Positions 1 through 10,422 of a stretch of 58,514 nucleotides of DNA are shown one piece after another. A program made the translations under genes and the position numbers. Below the pieces are notes generated by a model, which did no database searches, had not been told where the DNA came from, and was given only the letters and a program-made list of their open reading frames with translations. Numbering within the stretch: position 1 is the first letter of the stretch; the number at the start of each line of letters is the position of its first letter. Origin of the DNA: Silene noctiflora. Taxonomy: Eukaryota > Streptophyta > Magnoliopsida > Caryophyllales > Caryophyllaceae. The DNA lies in assembly GCA_009801015.1 (NCBI GenBank), contig VHZZ01000032.1, forward strand, positions 329,463 through 387,976, written 5' to 3'.

Positions 1-1834
1 AGAGAGGAAAGCAAGTGGGGGGTGCCCCCACCTTGTCCCCCTATTTGTTTTGTGAGTGGCATTATCCGTCTTCGGATCCGACCCGTCACAAGGGAAACGC
101 TTTGATAAAATAAATGCAGCAGAAAACCAACAACGAACAATTACATGCATTATAGTTAGCATAGTAGCATCATATGAGAGAGCACGTCATATTATAATTG
201 ACTTTAAACTGATCAGAGTCTAGAAGACTAAAGACTTGACCGTTTTTATAGACAGCAATTAATATTAATATTTAATAATAATATTAATGGATTATTTATT
301 TTTAAGGAAATTTTCCAAGAAATGGGAAGGTCCTGTTACTCTGTTAGCTGTAATGTGACGAAAGGTAGGCATCTAGAAACCTTACATTATATTTTATTTT
401 AAAATTAAAAAAAAATGATTAAGAAAAACATACCTACCTGCGATTGTTAATTTCAAACATAACGTGTAGATAGGGCATCAAGTGATGGAATCAATTACGC
501 ACGCAAATTAACTTTGTGTGTTCTCAATTAGATCTTGAAATGATACTTCTACCTTTCTTTCGGGGAAAGATAACGAGGAAAAACGTATTATGTCACTCGT
601 TGTATAAGAGTATTATCTTAATAGCTTGACTTTTTAAAGATATTAGTTTTAAACTCGTGTAGAAAATGCACGAGTCGTAATAATAGGCTTTATCGTCAAA
701 TTCGGTGTATTTTTTATATTGTAATTTTATATGTTAATTTAAAATTTATAATCATCTATGATTTTGTATTAGCAATATTTATGAAAAATAAATGTATAAT
801 ATATAGTTTTATATAATTTGTATTAAATGAAATCATAAGAGAAAATAAACATGGATAAAAAAAAAAATTGTTTTCTCCAATTCCCTAAAAAGGGAGAGCC
901 AATAAAAATTCTCGAAAAGACTCCTTTTATACCATGTAGATTTTTGAGTGACGAAAAAACCATTATATTTACAAAGATCCTTCATTTTGAAGTCGGATTT
1001 GTTTCAAGAAGGTGGTTTTACATTTCAAACAAATAAAAATATAATTTGAGTGAAGGTGTAAAATAATTTGATTAAACTTTGACAAACAATGTATGTATAG
1101 CTCGACACTAAATGAACATTAACATAAAAAAAAAATATCATTCAGAAATTTTTACTCGGGTGTTAAAAAGAAAAAAGTGAAAAAACGACATACGAATTAT
1201 AAAAGGAGGAATTAGTAATTAAAATAAAACGTAATTATTTATGTATTGTTCTTACAATGAACCTACCACCTCTGTTATTTACCTATGTTATTCTCGCATT
1301 TCGAGACACTCACTCTTCTCTTCAATATAGTTTTTAATACTATATGTCAAAGTACTCATATAAAAGAGCTCTTCTAAGAAATTTAATGGAATATTTTTTA
1401 CTGTATAATTTTTGAAAAAATATACTTTTGTAAAATATTAAAGTCAAAAGTCTTATCTTGAAAAAGCAAAGTACCATAAATAAATAAATAAAAAATAAAA
1501 ATAGAGAGGGTAAATGAGTAATACTCCGTAACTCGTAATTTTCGAAATGTAATTTCACTAGTTAAAATGTCAAAGGCACACCTAAAAATGTGAAAACACG
1601 TTTATAATAAACAAAAATATGATGCGATTTTAGGATCCAATTAAGGCAAATAGTGAGTCTTAATCACAAATATTTAAACCAAAATAAAGATCCCATGCAA
1701 TAAGTGAGACGACAAATTCGGGTGTACATGAAGTAATATAAGGCGGCCTTAAAGTCAACATTTATCCTCCACCAATTCTCCCTATTTATACCTCTTTTTA
1801 CACATCACAAACAAAACAAAACAAAACAATTCCA
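1..1834. other. intergenic, AT-rich, no gene seen
   Basis: There is no reading frame with protein-like composition in this stretch. The short open frame at 851-1036 is low-complexity and has no recognisable domain. Bases 50-100 contain ATTATCCGTCTTCGG, which resembles the end of the small inverted-repeat element at 55444-55596, so the window may begin inside a copy of that family. The last 80 bases hold the promoter of the DUF1645 gene. Confidence 0.6.
1753..1790 (+). promoter_or_regulatory. DUF1645 gene core promoter (W-box, CCAAT, TATA)
   Basis: A TATTTATA box lies at 1783-1790, 45 bases before the start codon, so the 5' leader would be only about 15-20 bases. CCAAT is at 1772-1776. AGTCAA at 1753-1758 is the reverse of TTGACT, a WRKY-binding W-box core. 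The TATA position is convincing. The function of the W-box is inference, since this core also occurs by chance. Confidence 0.5.
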
Positions 1835-2842
1835 ATGGCATTAGAAGTACAACTACCACCTCTATTAGATTTTGATTTCAACACGGGACGAGAGTCGCCA
1901 TCTGTCGACCCTCGTCCCTCTACGCCAAAACGATTTGGTGAAGTGTATTTTAGTGCCACTGCCCCCAGTAGTCCTGCTAGGGGTTTTGGTGTCTATGGCG
2001 GGTTTGATGGTGAGTTTGATGGTGAGTTATCTTTTTCAAATTATGAGAGGGGTGATGTTTCTACGTCTTCGTCGCCAATAAGTTGGGATAAAAGTTCGTG
2101 GTTTTGTCCATCGCCAAATAGAGCGATTGATAGGATTAAGACGATGGAAAGTGTAAGGAGCCCGTTTTTATCCCCGGAAACACCAAATTCAAATAATTCA
2201 CGACGTAAGAAAAGTTTTTGGAGCACTTTTTCTCCGAAAAGAAGGAAAGATAACAAACTCAACCCTTTTCAGGTTTTAGATAAGGGAGAAACAAAAACAG
2301 AGAAAGTGAGAGGAAGAGGAAGAGAAAGAGAGTCAGATGTACCTGCATCGAGGTCAGGACGAAGGGTAACACGGTCACTTTCGCCACTTCGTGTGTCCAA
2401 GTATCCATGGGAAGAACACCAAGAAGAGGAAAGGGGAGCACAGAATATAAATCAATCTTCATCAACTACAAAACCACCCCTTTCTGCAAAAGGAAGTCGG
2501 AAGTGGAGGTTGAAAGATTTCTTACTCTTTAGGAGTGCATCCGAGGGACATGCAACGGAGAAAGACCCTTTCAGGAAGTACGCAGAAATGTACAGGAAAC
2601 ATCATGTTGTGAAAAGCCCGGGTCTCAAATCAGCAGATGGTTCACCCATTGTTCCTGCACCACGGAAAGGACAAATTTCAGCTCATGAGTTACATTATAC
2701 AGTAAACAAGGCAATCTCTCAAGACATGAAGAAGAAAACTTTCTTACCATATAAACAAGGGATTCTGGGTCGGCTGGCTGTCAATCCCGCAGTCCATGCA
2801 TTAGCGTATGGGTACGGATCTGTACCCAACACTTATGGCTAA
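1835..2842 (+). CDS. DUF1645 family protein, intronless
   Basis: A single uninterrupted frame of 335 residues starts at the first ATG behind a good TATA box. It matches the plant DUF1645 family: an N-terminal region rich in Ser and Pro (TPKRFGEVYFSATAPSSPAR), a basic Ser-rich middle (KKSFWSTFSPKRRK, RSGRRVTRSLSPLRVSKYPWE), the family hallmark KWRLKDFLLFRSASEG, and a conserved C-terminal stretch around KTFLPYKQGILG. There is no signal peptide or membrane segment. The many basic clusters suggest nuclear location, which is inference. The biochemical role of the family is not established; some members are reported as stress- or wound-responsive. The gene is complete and looks intact. Confidence 0.88.
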   Translation: MALEVQLPPLLDFDFNTGRESPSVDPRPSTPKRFGEVYFSATAPSSPARGFGVYGGFDGEFDGELSFSNYERGDVSTSSSPISWDKSSWFCPSPNRAIDRIKTMESVRSPFLSPETPNSNNSRRKKSFWSTFSPKRRKDNKLNPFQVLDKGETKTEKVRGRGRERESDVPASRSGRRVTRSLSPLRVSKYPWEEHQEEERGAQNINQSSSTTKPPLSAKGSRKWRLKDFLLFRSASEGHATEKDPFRKYAEMYRKHHVVKSPGLKSADGSPIVPAPRKGQISAHELHYTVNKAISQDMKKKTFLPYKQGILGRLAVNPAVHALAYGYGSVPNTYG

Positions 2843-3779
2843 ATCACCAATTTTGACACTGGTCAAAGAGAAATATCTTTATTTGTAAATATTTTACACA
2901 CATTTCAGTAGAATGTATCAAGAATCTTAATAAAATAAATGCTTATGCAGCAAAGAAAGGCTGATACGCATGTTTATGTCAATAGCTGTGATATTTGTAT
3001 CCATGAATAACCACGATAAGCCCAAGGAACTGCAATTTTGAAAGTTCATGGCTTAAACATTAAATTTCGACCTTTTCAGTATGCTAAGCGCTAACCATTT
3101 ATTTCAATCATTTTAGCATACAACACAACTCGAATTAGAGAGTCACTATTGTTAAGCTTTGGGATATAATAAATAAGCAAAAATGACTTACTAAACTATT
3201 TGCATTTCTTCAGTCGTTTGATAGAGTTGTCTGTCGATGCCCGGTATCCAGAAATAGCCCGTTCTGTGTTTCCAACAGGTTTTAGGCAACATACATTTAA
3301 CCCCTCGCCTTGCTGCCATCACATTAAGAGCTACCCATCTGAGAAATGATAATTAGAGCACTCTAATTTCAACAAAATTATAATGTAACGTATGCTATCG
3401 TCCTGTTGTGTTCAAAAACTGTAACAGAGTGCATCCAAACAAAGTAAAATGAAAACAATAGTCAACATAGATGAATAAGGATGATGTTTGATTTAGACCA
3501 ACAGGCTACAGAGAAGCATGTTATTAAACGAATATAGAAAGCCTTGTGTTCGTGGGTAAGTATGACACAGGTTCGCTATGCCAAAATTTTAAACTACCTC
3601 TAAATCAAATTAAAAATCGTACTTAGACTTTACGCAGTCCTCCGGACATCACTTTAAGTAAAAAATCCTTCATGACAAGGCAAAAGTAGAACACTTCTCG
3701 AATAATGCATACAACAGATCTTATGTCATTCAATCAATCGGGATGATACAAGTTGTGAATTGTACAAGATGTCGAGCAT
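2843..3779. other. intergenic, includes one copy of a ~120-bp repeat
   Basis: No coding frame is seen. The 3' end of the DUF1645 transcript should lie in the first 150 bases, where AATAAA-like motifs occur near 2930. Bases 3541-3660 are about 85 % similar by eye to 9097-9216, in the same orientation. Confidence 0.55.
3541..3660 (+). repeat. direct repeat copy A (partner at 9097-9216)
   Basis: It shares the uninterrupted block GACACAGGTTCGCTATGCCA and then CTCTAAATCAAATTAAA and GCAGTCCTC with the segment at 9097-9216. The two copies lie on either side of the solo LTR, Stowaway element and RLP gene. This is either a relic of a local duplication or a dispersed repeat. Confidence 0.75.
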
Positions 3780-5238
3780 TGATAGTGTAGTTATATGTCG
3801 ATCTAAGAGGGTGATTTTATCACCCTTGTGTCTTTAAATATGGGTCCTTAGTTGTAATTATTGAATAATCGGCTTTTGGATTTGGTTGAGGTAATTATGC
3901 CTTGTTANTCNCGTTTTGTAATGTGAGTCGGATGCATTGATCAAGAGAAGACGAGGAGAGTCCCTCCGCATCCATGACGTGGTGTAAACACCCCAACTAA
4001 GACCAAGAAGTCATCCAAGAAGAAGGAGTGAAGATAAGAAGAAATGAATGAGAAAATTGAAGAAAAGAGNTGAATTCTGTTGAAGTGTAGCTGCCGAGAG
4101 CAGGCTGGGCAGCTGCGCCTTCTGCGCTGCTCTGTTTTCTCGCTTTCTTTTTACCCGCTTTTGGGCTTTATTAAATGGATTGTATTTTAGGTTTTTTATG
4201 GACCATATAAATACCCTAGAATTGAAACATTTGAGAATCATCTTCATACTTTCATAATCAAGGGTTTAAGCTTGTAATAATTAAGTTAATCTTTCCTTAA
4301 TTATTGGGTTGTATTTGGATTATGGAAGGCTAATCTTCCATTTCTTGGTGTAATTTATTCAAAGCTATCAACTTTAGTAGTTTGTAAGACTCTCTAATCC
4401 TTTTATCTATCTATTAATCATTCCTTGCTTTCAAAGTTTGATGCTTGAACAAGTATTTGTTTAGATTGGCCATCTTTGCTTAGTTCTTGTTCTTCTATTG
4501 CTAGTCTTTGATAATTGTAAAGATTGTCTAGGATTGTTGTAGCATTCTTGGCATGTGTTTATCTTGGTTTAAAGTTTTCACATGTTAAGTAGGAAAGATT
4601 GAACTTTTACTCAATTGCTTGGTTTAATCTCTTTAGTTTTGGTCCTATTTTACTATCTTGATTTGTTCTTAATGCTCATGGTTTAATTGCTTCACATGGT
4701 TTAATGTGTTGTTAATTTTATTGTGTAGAGTAATTGTCGAGTGGTTTAACTCATAGTTTGCTACCAACTTGATAGTATTTATTGTGTAGATGTCATAAAG
4801 GATAAAAAGAGAGTTGATTTCCACTATTGTTGTTAGTAGAGAATGAATTGCATCAAGTTGTTTCTCCTATATCGAATTCTTGCATAACAAGTGTTTGTGA
4901 AATTGTCTCTTTGATAAAGTTTACATTTTTAGTTCATCTTATTCAAGTCCTTACATGAATCCCCCTTTTATATGTCATCTATTGTTGTTCATTGTCATAT
5001 CCATTGTTTGTGAAGTAATCTTCTTGGTTAAGCTTTGGTTGTCATTAATTTGTTAATTAGTTTTTAGTATCAATTTCATTACAAGTTTTAGTCGTGATAA
5101 TTCCTTCTCTTGGGTTCGACCCTTACTTGCACTTTACTACTATTCTCAATTGCATAGTATAGAGTTAAGTTTGGTTTATAAATTATTAATTTGATAGGGT
5201 AATTAGTATTATTACGACAACCTAGTTTATTGCTATCA
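3780..5238 (+). mobile_element. solo LTR, probably Ty3/gypsy type
   Basis: The element begins TGATAG and ends CTATCA, so it has the TG...CA ends of an LTR with a 6-bp terminal inverted repeat. The flanking bases are AGCAT (3775-3779) and AGTAT (5239-5243), a 5-bp target duplication with one mismatch. No gag-pol or second LTR is present, so it is a solo LTR of 1459 bp. TATAAATA at 4206-4213 is a plausible LTR promoter on the plus strand. The 3' part (TTGGGTTCGACCCTTACTTG near 5112, then an AT-rich stretch ending in CGACAACCTAG) resembles plant gypsy-type LTR ends. Three uncalled bases lie inside. It sits 527 bp upstream of the RLP start codon. Confidence 0.75.
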
Positions 5239-5287
5239 AGTATCTATTTGATGTTTTGTCATTTAACCATAGGCAGGAAATTTCATA

Positions 5288-5583
5288 CTCCCTCCATTCA
5301 ACTCCACACTACCACTATTCCATTTTTATCCATTCAACTCCACACTACCACTTTCCTTATTTGGCAAATTATATCCCCATTTTATCCTAATAAAAACTCA
5401 ATATTTACAAAAAATACCATCCATACCCCACACTAATCCACCATAAAACCCCACCTTTATATTTTTTTAATATTTTTAACCTCTCCATTCTCTTTCCCTA
5501 TGTACTTTTAATAGTTTTTTTTAATCCGCTCTTTAATACCCGTGCAAAAAGCATAAGTACCATGTAGAGTTGAATGGAGGGAG
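5288..5583. mobile_element. Stowaway-type MITE upstream of the RLP gene
   Basis: The ends are CTCCCTCCATTCAACTC and its inverted partner GAGTTGAATGGAGGGAG. Both ends are flanked by TA (5286-5287 and 5584-5585), the Tc1/mariner target duplication. The length is 296 bp. A 20-bp subrepeat starting ATTCAACTCCACA occurs twice near the left end (about 5298 and 5331). It begins 50 bp after the solo LTR and ends 182 bp before the RLP start codon. Confidence 0.85.
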
Positions 5584-5620
5584 TATTCACTAATATCTTC
5601 TCCAAGTCCTCTGCCGGTCT

Positions 5621-5700
5621 TTGACCAACGTTGTCTTGTCTTTCCTGCATTTGGACTTTTCAAACTCATATACTTCCAAGTCCTATTCAACTGTATATAG
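5621..5700 (+). promoter_or_regulatory. RLP core promoter: W-box and TATA
   Basis: TTGACC, a WRKY W-box, is at 5621-5626. TATATAG is at 5694-5700, 66 bases before the chosen start codon. These are the only non-transposon bases between the MITE and the gene. WRKY control of immune receptors is common, so the W-box is plausible, but its function is inferred. Confidence 0.5.
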
Positions 5701-5765
5701 ACCATCTTTTTCTAGGAAGAAAATTTCCCCATAGTCTAAAAAACAGTTTCTGCCACAAAAAGATT

Positions 5766-8700
5766 ATGACGATAAGGTTCAGATCATCTAGAGTTTCTAG
5801 ACTACAGATAGTTGTTCTTAGTTTTGCAGTATGCGCCATCGTAACTATTTTTGGCAACTCATTACTGCCACCATGTCCCGATCACGAGAAATTTTCCTTG
5901 TTCCACTTGAAGGAAACCTTCCTCATAGATTGCACTGCCTCAGCTTTTGATCCCTCTGCTTATCCAAGAGTAAAATCATGGGATATTGCCAATAACTGTT
6001 GTCTGTGGGATGGAGTCGAATGCAGCCAGAACACGGGTCATGTGATTGGGCTCGATCTTAGCTCTAGCTGCCTTCGGGGCACGATCACAGGTAATAGCAC
6101 ACTCTTTAGCCTTACTCGCCTCGAAACCCTTAATCTGGCCTTCAATGACTTCAACTATTCTCATATACCCCCGGAAATTGGTCATTTTATCATGTTAAAA
6201 AGCCTTAACCTTTCCAATTCGGCATTTAGTGGCCAAATCCCATTAGAAATCTCGCAACTTTCAAGACTTTCCATCCTTGATCTTTCCTGGAATGGCCACT
6301 CTTCTGCTAACACGCAGCTTGACCTAAGACTCAAAAATCCCAGTCTTGAAAAGATTTATCGAAACTTGACCCGCTTGACCCACCTTGATCTTACTTTGGT
6401 TGACATATCCTCCACAGTGCCAACCACCTTGGGTAATCTGACTTCACTTAAAGCTATCGTGCTCACGATTTGTAATCTGTACGGTGCACTTCCAGCCAGT
6501 ATATTCCACTTGCCGAGACTTGAATTCCTTCGTCTAGATGGCAACCGGGAACTTACCGGCACCTTTCCTCGGTTTAATTTTGGTAGCCCTCTCAAGGAGT
6601 TAGATCTCTTCTCGGTGGCATTTTCCGGTCAACTACCTCCCTCAATTGGAAATCTGGCAAGTTTGGAAATACTCGAATTAATGAATTGCAACCTCACCGG
6701 GTTCATACCGTCTTCTCTAGGCAACCTAACAAACCTCAATCACTTGGGGCTTGCTAACAACTATTTCGTAGGCAATTTCCCCCCTTTTCTCACAAATTTA
6801 ACCCAACTAAGGCAATTAGATCTATCAAACCTTCGTGTAAGGCAGGGGAATGTGATGTCTCAGTTACCTCCACTACACAGACTCACCATCCTAAGACTTG
6901 CTGGCCTAAACTTAGCCGGTGAGGTTCCGTCTTTCCTTGCTAACTTCACTAGTCTCAGGTTTTTGGACCTTAACGGAAACCAACTTACAGGCCCCCTTCC
7001 ACATTGGTTCACCAATCTAACCCGACTATCTAGCCTCTACCTGAAGGACAACCATCTGGAGGGGCCGATCCCAGACGGTTTTTCTCAGCTTTCCAACCTC
7101 CAATCTCTAGAAATGTCCAACAACTTCTTGTTTGGCACAATTAACACCTTCTTAAACCTCGAAAAGCTCTTGTTTCTAAGTCTAGATGGTATCAATTTAA
7201 CATTCCCATCTATTTCAAACACGAATTCATCTCGTCTTAAGTTGAATATCTTGAACCTTGGCTTTTGCAACTTAGCCGAATTCCCACAGTTCTTACGTAA
7301 CCAAGATAAGCTACAAGCCATATCACTCAAAGGGAATAACATTCATGGCAAAGTCCAAGAATGGTTTGTGAATATAACTAAAGAGACTCTCTTATCAATA
7401 AACCTATCAAACAACAAACTTACTGGCTTTGAAAAACCTACCTTAGTCCTCCCATGGAATAATCTTGAGATCATGGACCTTAGTTCTAACAGGTTTGCTG
7501 GGCCCCTTCCTCGCCCACCAAATCACAGCATAATGATGTATAGTTTCTCTAATAACCACTTGACCGGAGGTATTCCCGATCATATTTGTGGTTCAAGCTC
7601 ATTGGCTTTATTGGATTTGTCTAACAACAACATGAGTGGCCGAATCCCCCCATGTGTAGGTGAATGGCTTGGTAAGACTCTATTAGCTCTAAATTTGCAA
7701 GGGAACAACTTCCATGGCAGTATACCTCCAACATTCAAGAAATCATGCAAGCTAAAGATGATCAATTTGAGTCAAAATCGACTCGACGGTCAACTTCCGA
7801 AGTCACTGCTAAACTGTACGATGCTTGAGATACTTGACCTAGGCAAAAATCGAGTCAATGACACTTTTCCAGCATGGTTAGGAAGTCTCCATGCTCTTCA
7901 AGTTCTTGTCCTAAATCATAATAATTTCTACGGGAGAATTGAGGATCAGGAATCTGACCTAGATTTCAGACAGCTTCACATTTTAGACATGTCCTACAAT
8001 CATCTTACAGGTGGTTTACCAGCTGGGTACTTCCAGAAATGGCCTGCAATGAGAGAACCAAGTGAAGATCGATCAGAAATTGACAAAACCACGATTTATT
8101 TCTATTTTGAGATGAATATGCAATCATTTTTTTACGCTGATAAGTCGTACAATTACTCCATAACCCTAACAAATAAAGGAAGAGAGAGTTTTTTCTCGAG
8201 GGTATTGAATGTGTTCCGAGTCCTGGATTTCTCAAGTAACAACTTCATCGATGAGGTTCCTGACAGCATTGGGGATCTAAAGGGGCTTCAAGCACTCAAC
8301 CTATCAAACAATAATCTTAATGGGGGAATACCGGTCTCGGTGGCCAAAATTAGAGATCTCGAGTCACTAGACCTTTCACGGAACATGCTCATAGGAGAGA
8401 TTCCTCGAGAGCTCTCCCAGTTGACATCTTTGGAGGTATTCAACGTTTCCTTCAATAATCTTGCCGGGCCTATACCACAAGGAAATCAGTTTGATACATT
8501 CGATGATAGCTCCTTTTATGGTAACTCGGAATTGTGTGGTAGTTTACTGACCAGAAAGTGTGAAATTTCTGGCACAGAGCTGCCATTGAAGCCAGTGCCA
8601 AATGAAAAGGGAGAAGAAAACTCCAGGTTGATTGATTGGGTTATTAGATCACTAGGATGTGTAAGTGGGTTTGTTGTTGGCTTTGTCATTGGCAAGTTTC

Positions 8701-8804
8701 ATGTCACTGACAAGCATCATGACTGGTTCATAGATACTTTCAGAAGGAGGCAGCGACGAAGTATAGGCAAAGGAGTAAGGGACACACCAAGAGGTAGATG
8801 TTGA
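5766..8804 (+). CDS. LRR receptor-like protein (RLP), no kinase
   Basis: Intronless, 1012 residues. The frame is open from 5631, but the ATG at 5766 is chosen because it follows the TATA box and starts directly before a signal-peptide-like hydrophobic run (residues about 13-33). Next come an LRR N-terminal cap with CCLWDGVEC at residues 78-86, then a long series of plant extracellular LRRs (LxxLxLSxNxLxGxIP), a non-LRR island around residues 765-800 and a last block of LRRs. A transmembrane helix (about 960-982) carries overlapping GxxxG spacings (GCVSGFVVGFVIG), and a short basic tail follows. This is the layout of Cf/Ve-type RLPs, which sit in the plasma membrane, sense apoplastic ligands and signal through SOBIR1-type adaptor kinases. 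The ligand cannot be told from sequence. No frameshift or stop is seen, so it looks functional. Confidence 0.9.
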   Translation: MTIRFRSSRVSRLQIVVLSFAVCAIVTIFGNSLLPPCPDHEKFSLFHLKETFLIDCTASAFDPSAYPRVKSWDIANNCCLWDGVECSQNTGHVIGLDLSSSCLRGTITGNSTLFSLTRLETLNLAFNDFNYSHIPPEIGHFIMLKSLNLSNSAFSGQIPLEISQLSRLSILDLSWNGHSSANTQLDLRLKNPSLEKIYRNLTRLTHLDLTLVDISSTVPTTLGNLTSLKAIVLTICNLYGALPASIFHLPRLEFLRLDGNRELTGTFPRFNFGSPLKELDLFSVAFSGQLPPSIGNLASLEILELMNCNLTGFIPSSLGNLTNLNHLGLANNYFVGNFPPFLTNLTQLRQLDLSNLRVRQGNVMSQLPPLHRLTILRLAGLNLAGEVPSFLANFTSLRFLDLNGNQLTGPLPHWFTNLTRLSSLYLKDNHLEGPIPDGFSQLSNLQSLEMSNNFLFGTINTFLNLEKLLFLSLDGINLTFPSISNTNSSRLKLNILNLGFCNLAEFPQFLRNQDKLQAISLKGNNIHGKVQEWFVNITKETLLSINLSNNKLTGFEKPTLVLPWNNLEIMDLSSNRFAGPLPRPPNHSIMMYSFSNNHLTGGIPDHICGSSSLALLDLSNNNMSGRIPPCVGEWLGKTLLALNLQGNNFHGSIPPTFKKSCKLKMINLSQNRLDGQLPKSLLNCTMLEILDLGKNRVNDTFPAWLGSLHALQVLVLNHNNFYGRIEDQESDLDFRQLHILDMSYNHLTGGLPAGYFQKWPAMREPSEDRSEIDKTTIYFYFEMNMQSFFYADKSYNYSITLTNKGRESFFSRVLNVFRVLDFSSNNFIDEVPDSIGDLKGLQALNLSNNNLNGGIPVSVAKIRDLESLDLSRNMLIGEIPRELSQLTSLEVFNVSFNNLAGPIPQGNQFDTFDDSSFYGNSELCGSLLTRKCEISGTELPLKPVPNEKGEENSRLIDWVIRSLGCVSGFVVGFVIGKFHVTDKHHDWFIDTFRRRQRRSIGKGVRDTPRGRC

Positions 8805-10422
8805 GTATTCCCAGTTTTCTCTGTAGAAAATTGTATATGATGTCCATTACCTCTTTAATGGTCCACATCTAATTCTGACCGATCCGGTGGTCGTAATTTG
8901 ACTAGAGAAGAAATGGATTAATAAGTGAAACGGAAATATATATTATAGTATTACTCTAGAGAGGCAATAAACCAAAAAGTAATGGAGAGGATCCTCTTCC
9001 GTATGTATGATGCATAGGGTGGTACACTTGATATTTTCCTTCATCATGTCTTTGATTATTAAAATTTATGTGATCATACTCAGAGAGAATTTAAAAGGCT
9101 TATGTTGTGTGGGCAGGAATGACACAGGTTCGCTATGCCAATATTTTATACTCCCTCTAAATCAAATTAAACATCTTATTTGACTTTATGCAGTCCTCAA
9201 GACATCAATTTAGGCATTACTTTTTGTTCCTCTACTAAATTAATAATAATATTGTAAAAGATTTAGCATAATAAATACAAAAATTTTGGTATCATGTTAC
9301 AATTTGGTTTACATCTAAACAGATTTATGGTCATAGTTATGAAACTTCGAACTCAAATAAGTTAAGCAAGAAGTTTATCTGAGAAGATGGGATATTTACA
9401 GTGAAAGTTGACACAAAAGGCACGAATCCATAGACAGCCATTTCTATCTTCATTTCATCTTTAGTACTTTACTATGCAAATAACTAAAAAAGAAAGAGTC
9501 TTCGATCTAACCATGGAAGCAGGCCAAGAAGCCCAAGATTACAAAAGTCATGCATCAAACTTAACACGTAATTTAGGAACCATCAAAGACATTACTTACC
9601 TCGCAAAGTGAATGCCACGCTTCTCACCCACAAAGTAGCTTCAAAGACCGCTTGGCGAGACTTGATGCAATGTGTGTCAGTCAGTGTACTCCTGGCTTCG
9701 CCTAGATGGCAGTGGATTTGTAAAGTTCCTGATTAATTGATTAGAAATGTGGCCTTTGATAGAAACACGTCCAGTAACGGAGTATCGGACAAAAAGCATA
9801 ACCAGCAGAAAACAAAATATCTAATTCAGGAGATAGTGAAAACATGTTTGAGCTTATACAGGTAGTGCCTGTCATCCCCAATACACCACTTCACCTCTCA
9901 ATCAGTGGTACTAAGTCTCAATTTGAGTTTGAGACTTCTGATACTTGGAATTAGAGGTCGCGTCATTCTGTGGCCAATACTGCCTCAAAATTCAATCTCG
10001 GTAACCTTGATAACCCAGTTTCAGTACGGATCATAACTGATATTTAATGCCATACATCTTTGCCACATGCTCGATCCTCGGACATGGAAGCGGCTAGTCA
10101 GTTTAATTTAAAGTCAGAAGTTCAGAACAGACATTAAATTTTCTATAAAGGCCTAGTCCAATCCAAAAATTCACAAGTATGTCTGATGGTGGAACCCAAG
10201 TCTGTGTAAACTAAGGGCACTGGAAAGTTAATACAGAGAAGGTGATCCACTAAAAGAAAAACATCCATGCACAAACTTCATCCACATAAAGCATTTTATC
10301 TGCTTAAATAAATGTCTTGAAAGCTGCAAGCATCTCATTGTCAAAGGCCATCAGTTTTATTGTTTCCATGTTTGATTCACATACATAAGAAAGTGATCAA
10401 ACAGGTTGCTGCAACAAGCCAT
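8805..10422. other. intergenic between convergent RLP and S9 peptidase genes
   Basis: No coding frame is seen. Bases 9097-9216 are copy B of the direct repeat described at 3541-3660. The end nearest 10422 should contain the 3' UTR of the minus-strand peptidase gene. Confidence 0.55.
9097..9216 (+). repeat. direct repeat copy B (partner at 3541-3660)
   Basis: It carries the same core GACACAGGTTCGCTATGCCA and following blocks as copy A, in the same orientation, 5.5 kb downstream. It reads CTCCCTCTAAATC where copy A has CTACCTCTAAATC. Confidence 0.75.

Noticed and set aside
5631-5765. Upstream extension of the RLP reading frame
   Set aside because: The extra 45 residues include the TATA box region and would place non-signal sequence before the signal peptide. 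The ATG at 5766 fits better.
5766-8804. A receptor kinase that has lost its kinase domain
   Set aside because: The island, final LRR block, GxxxG membrane helix and short basic tail are the complete design of RLPs, so nothing suggests truncation.
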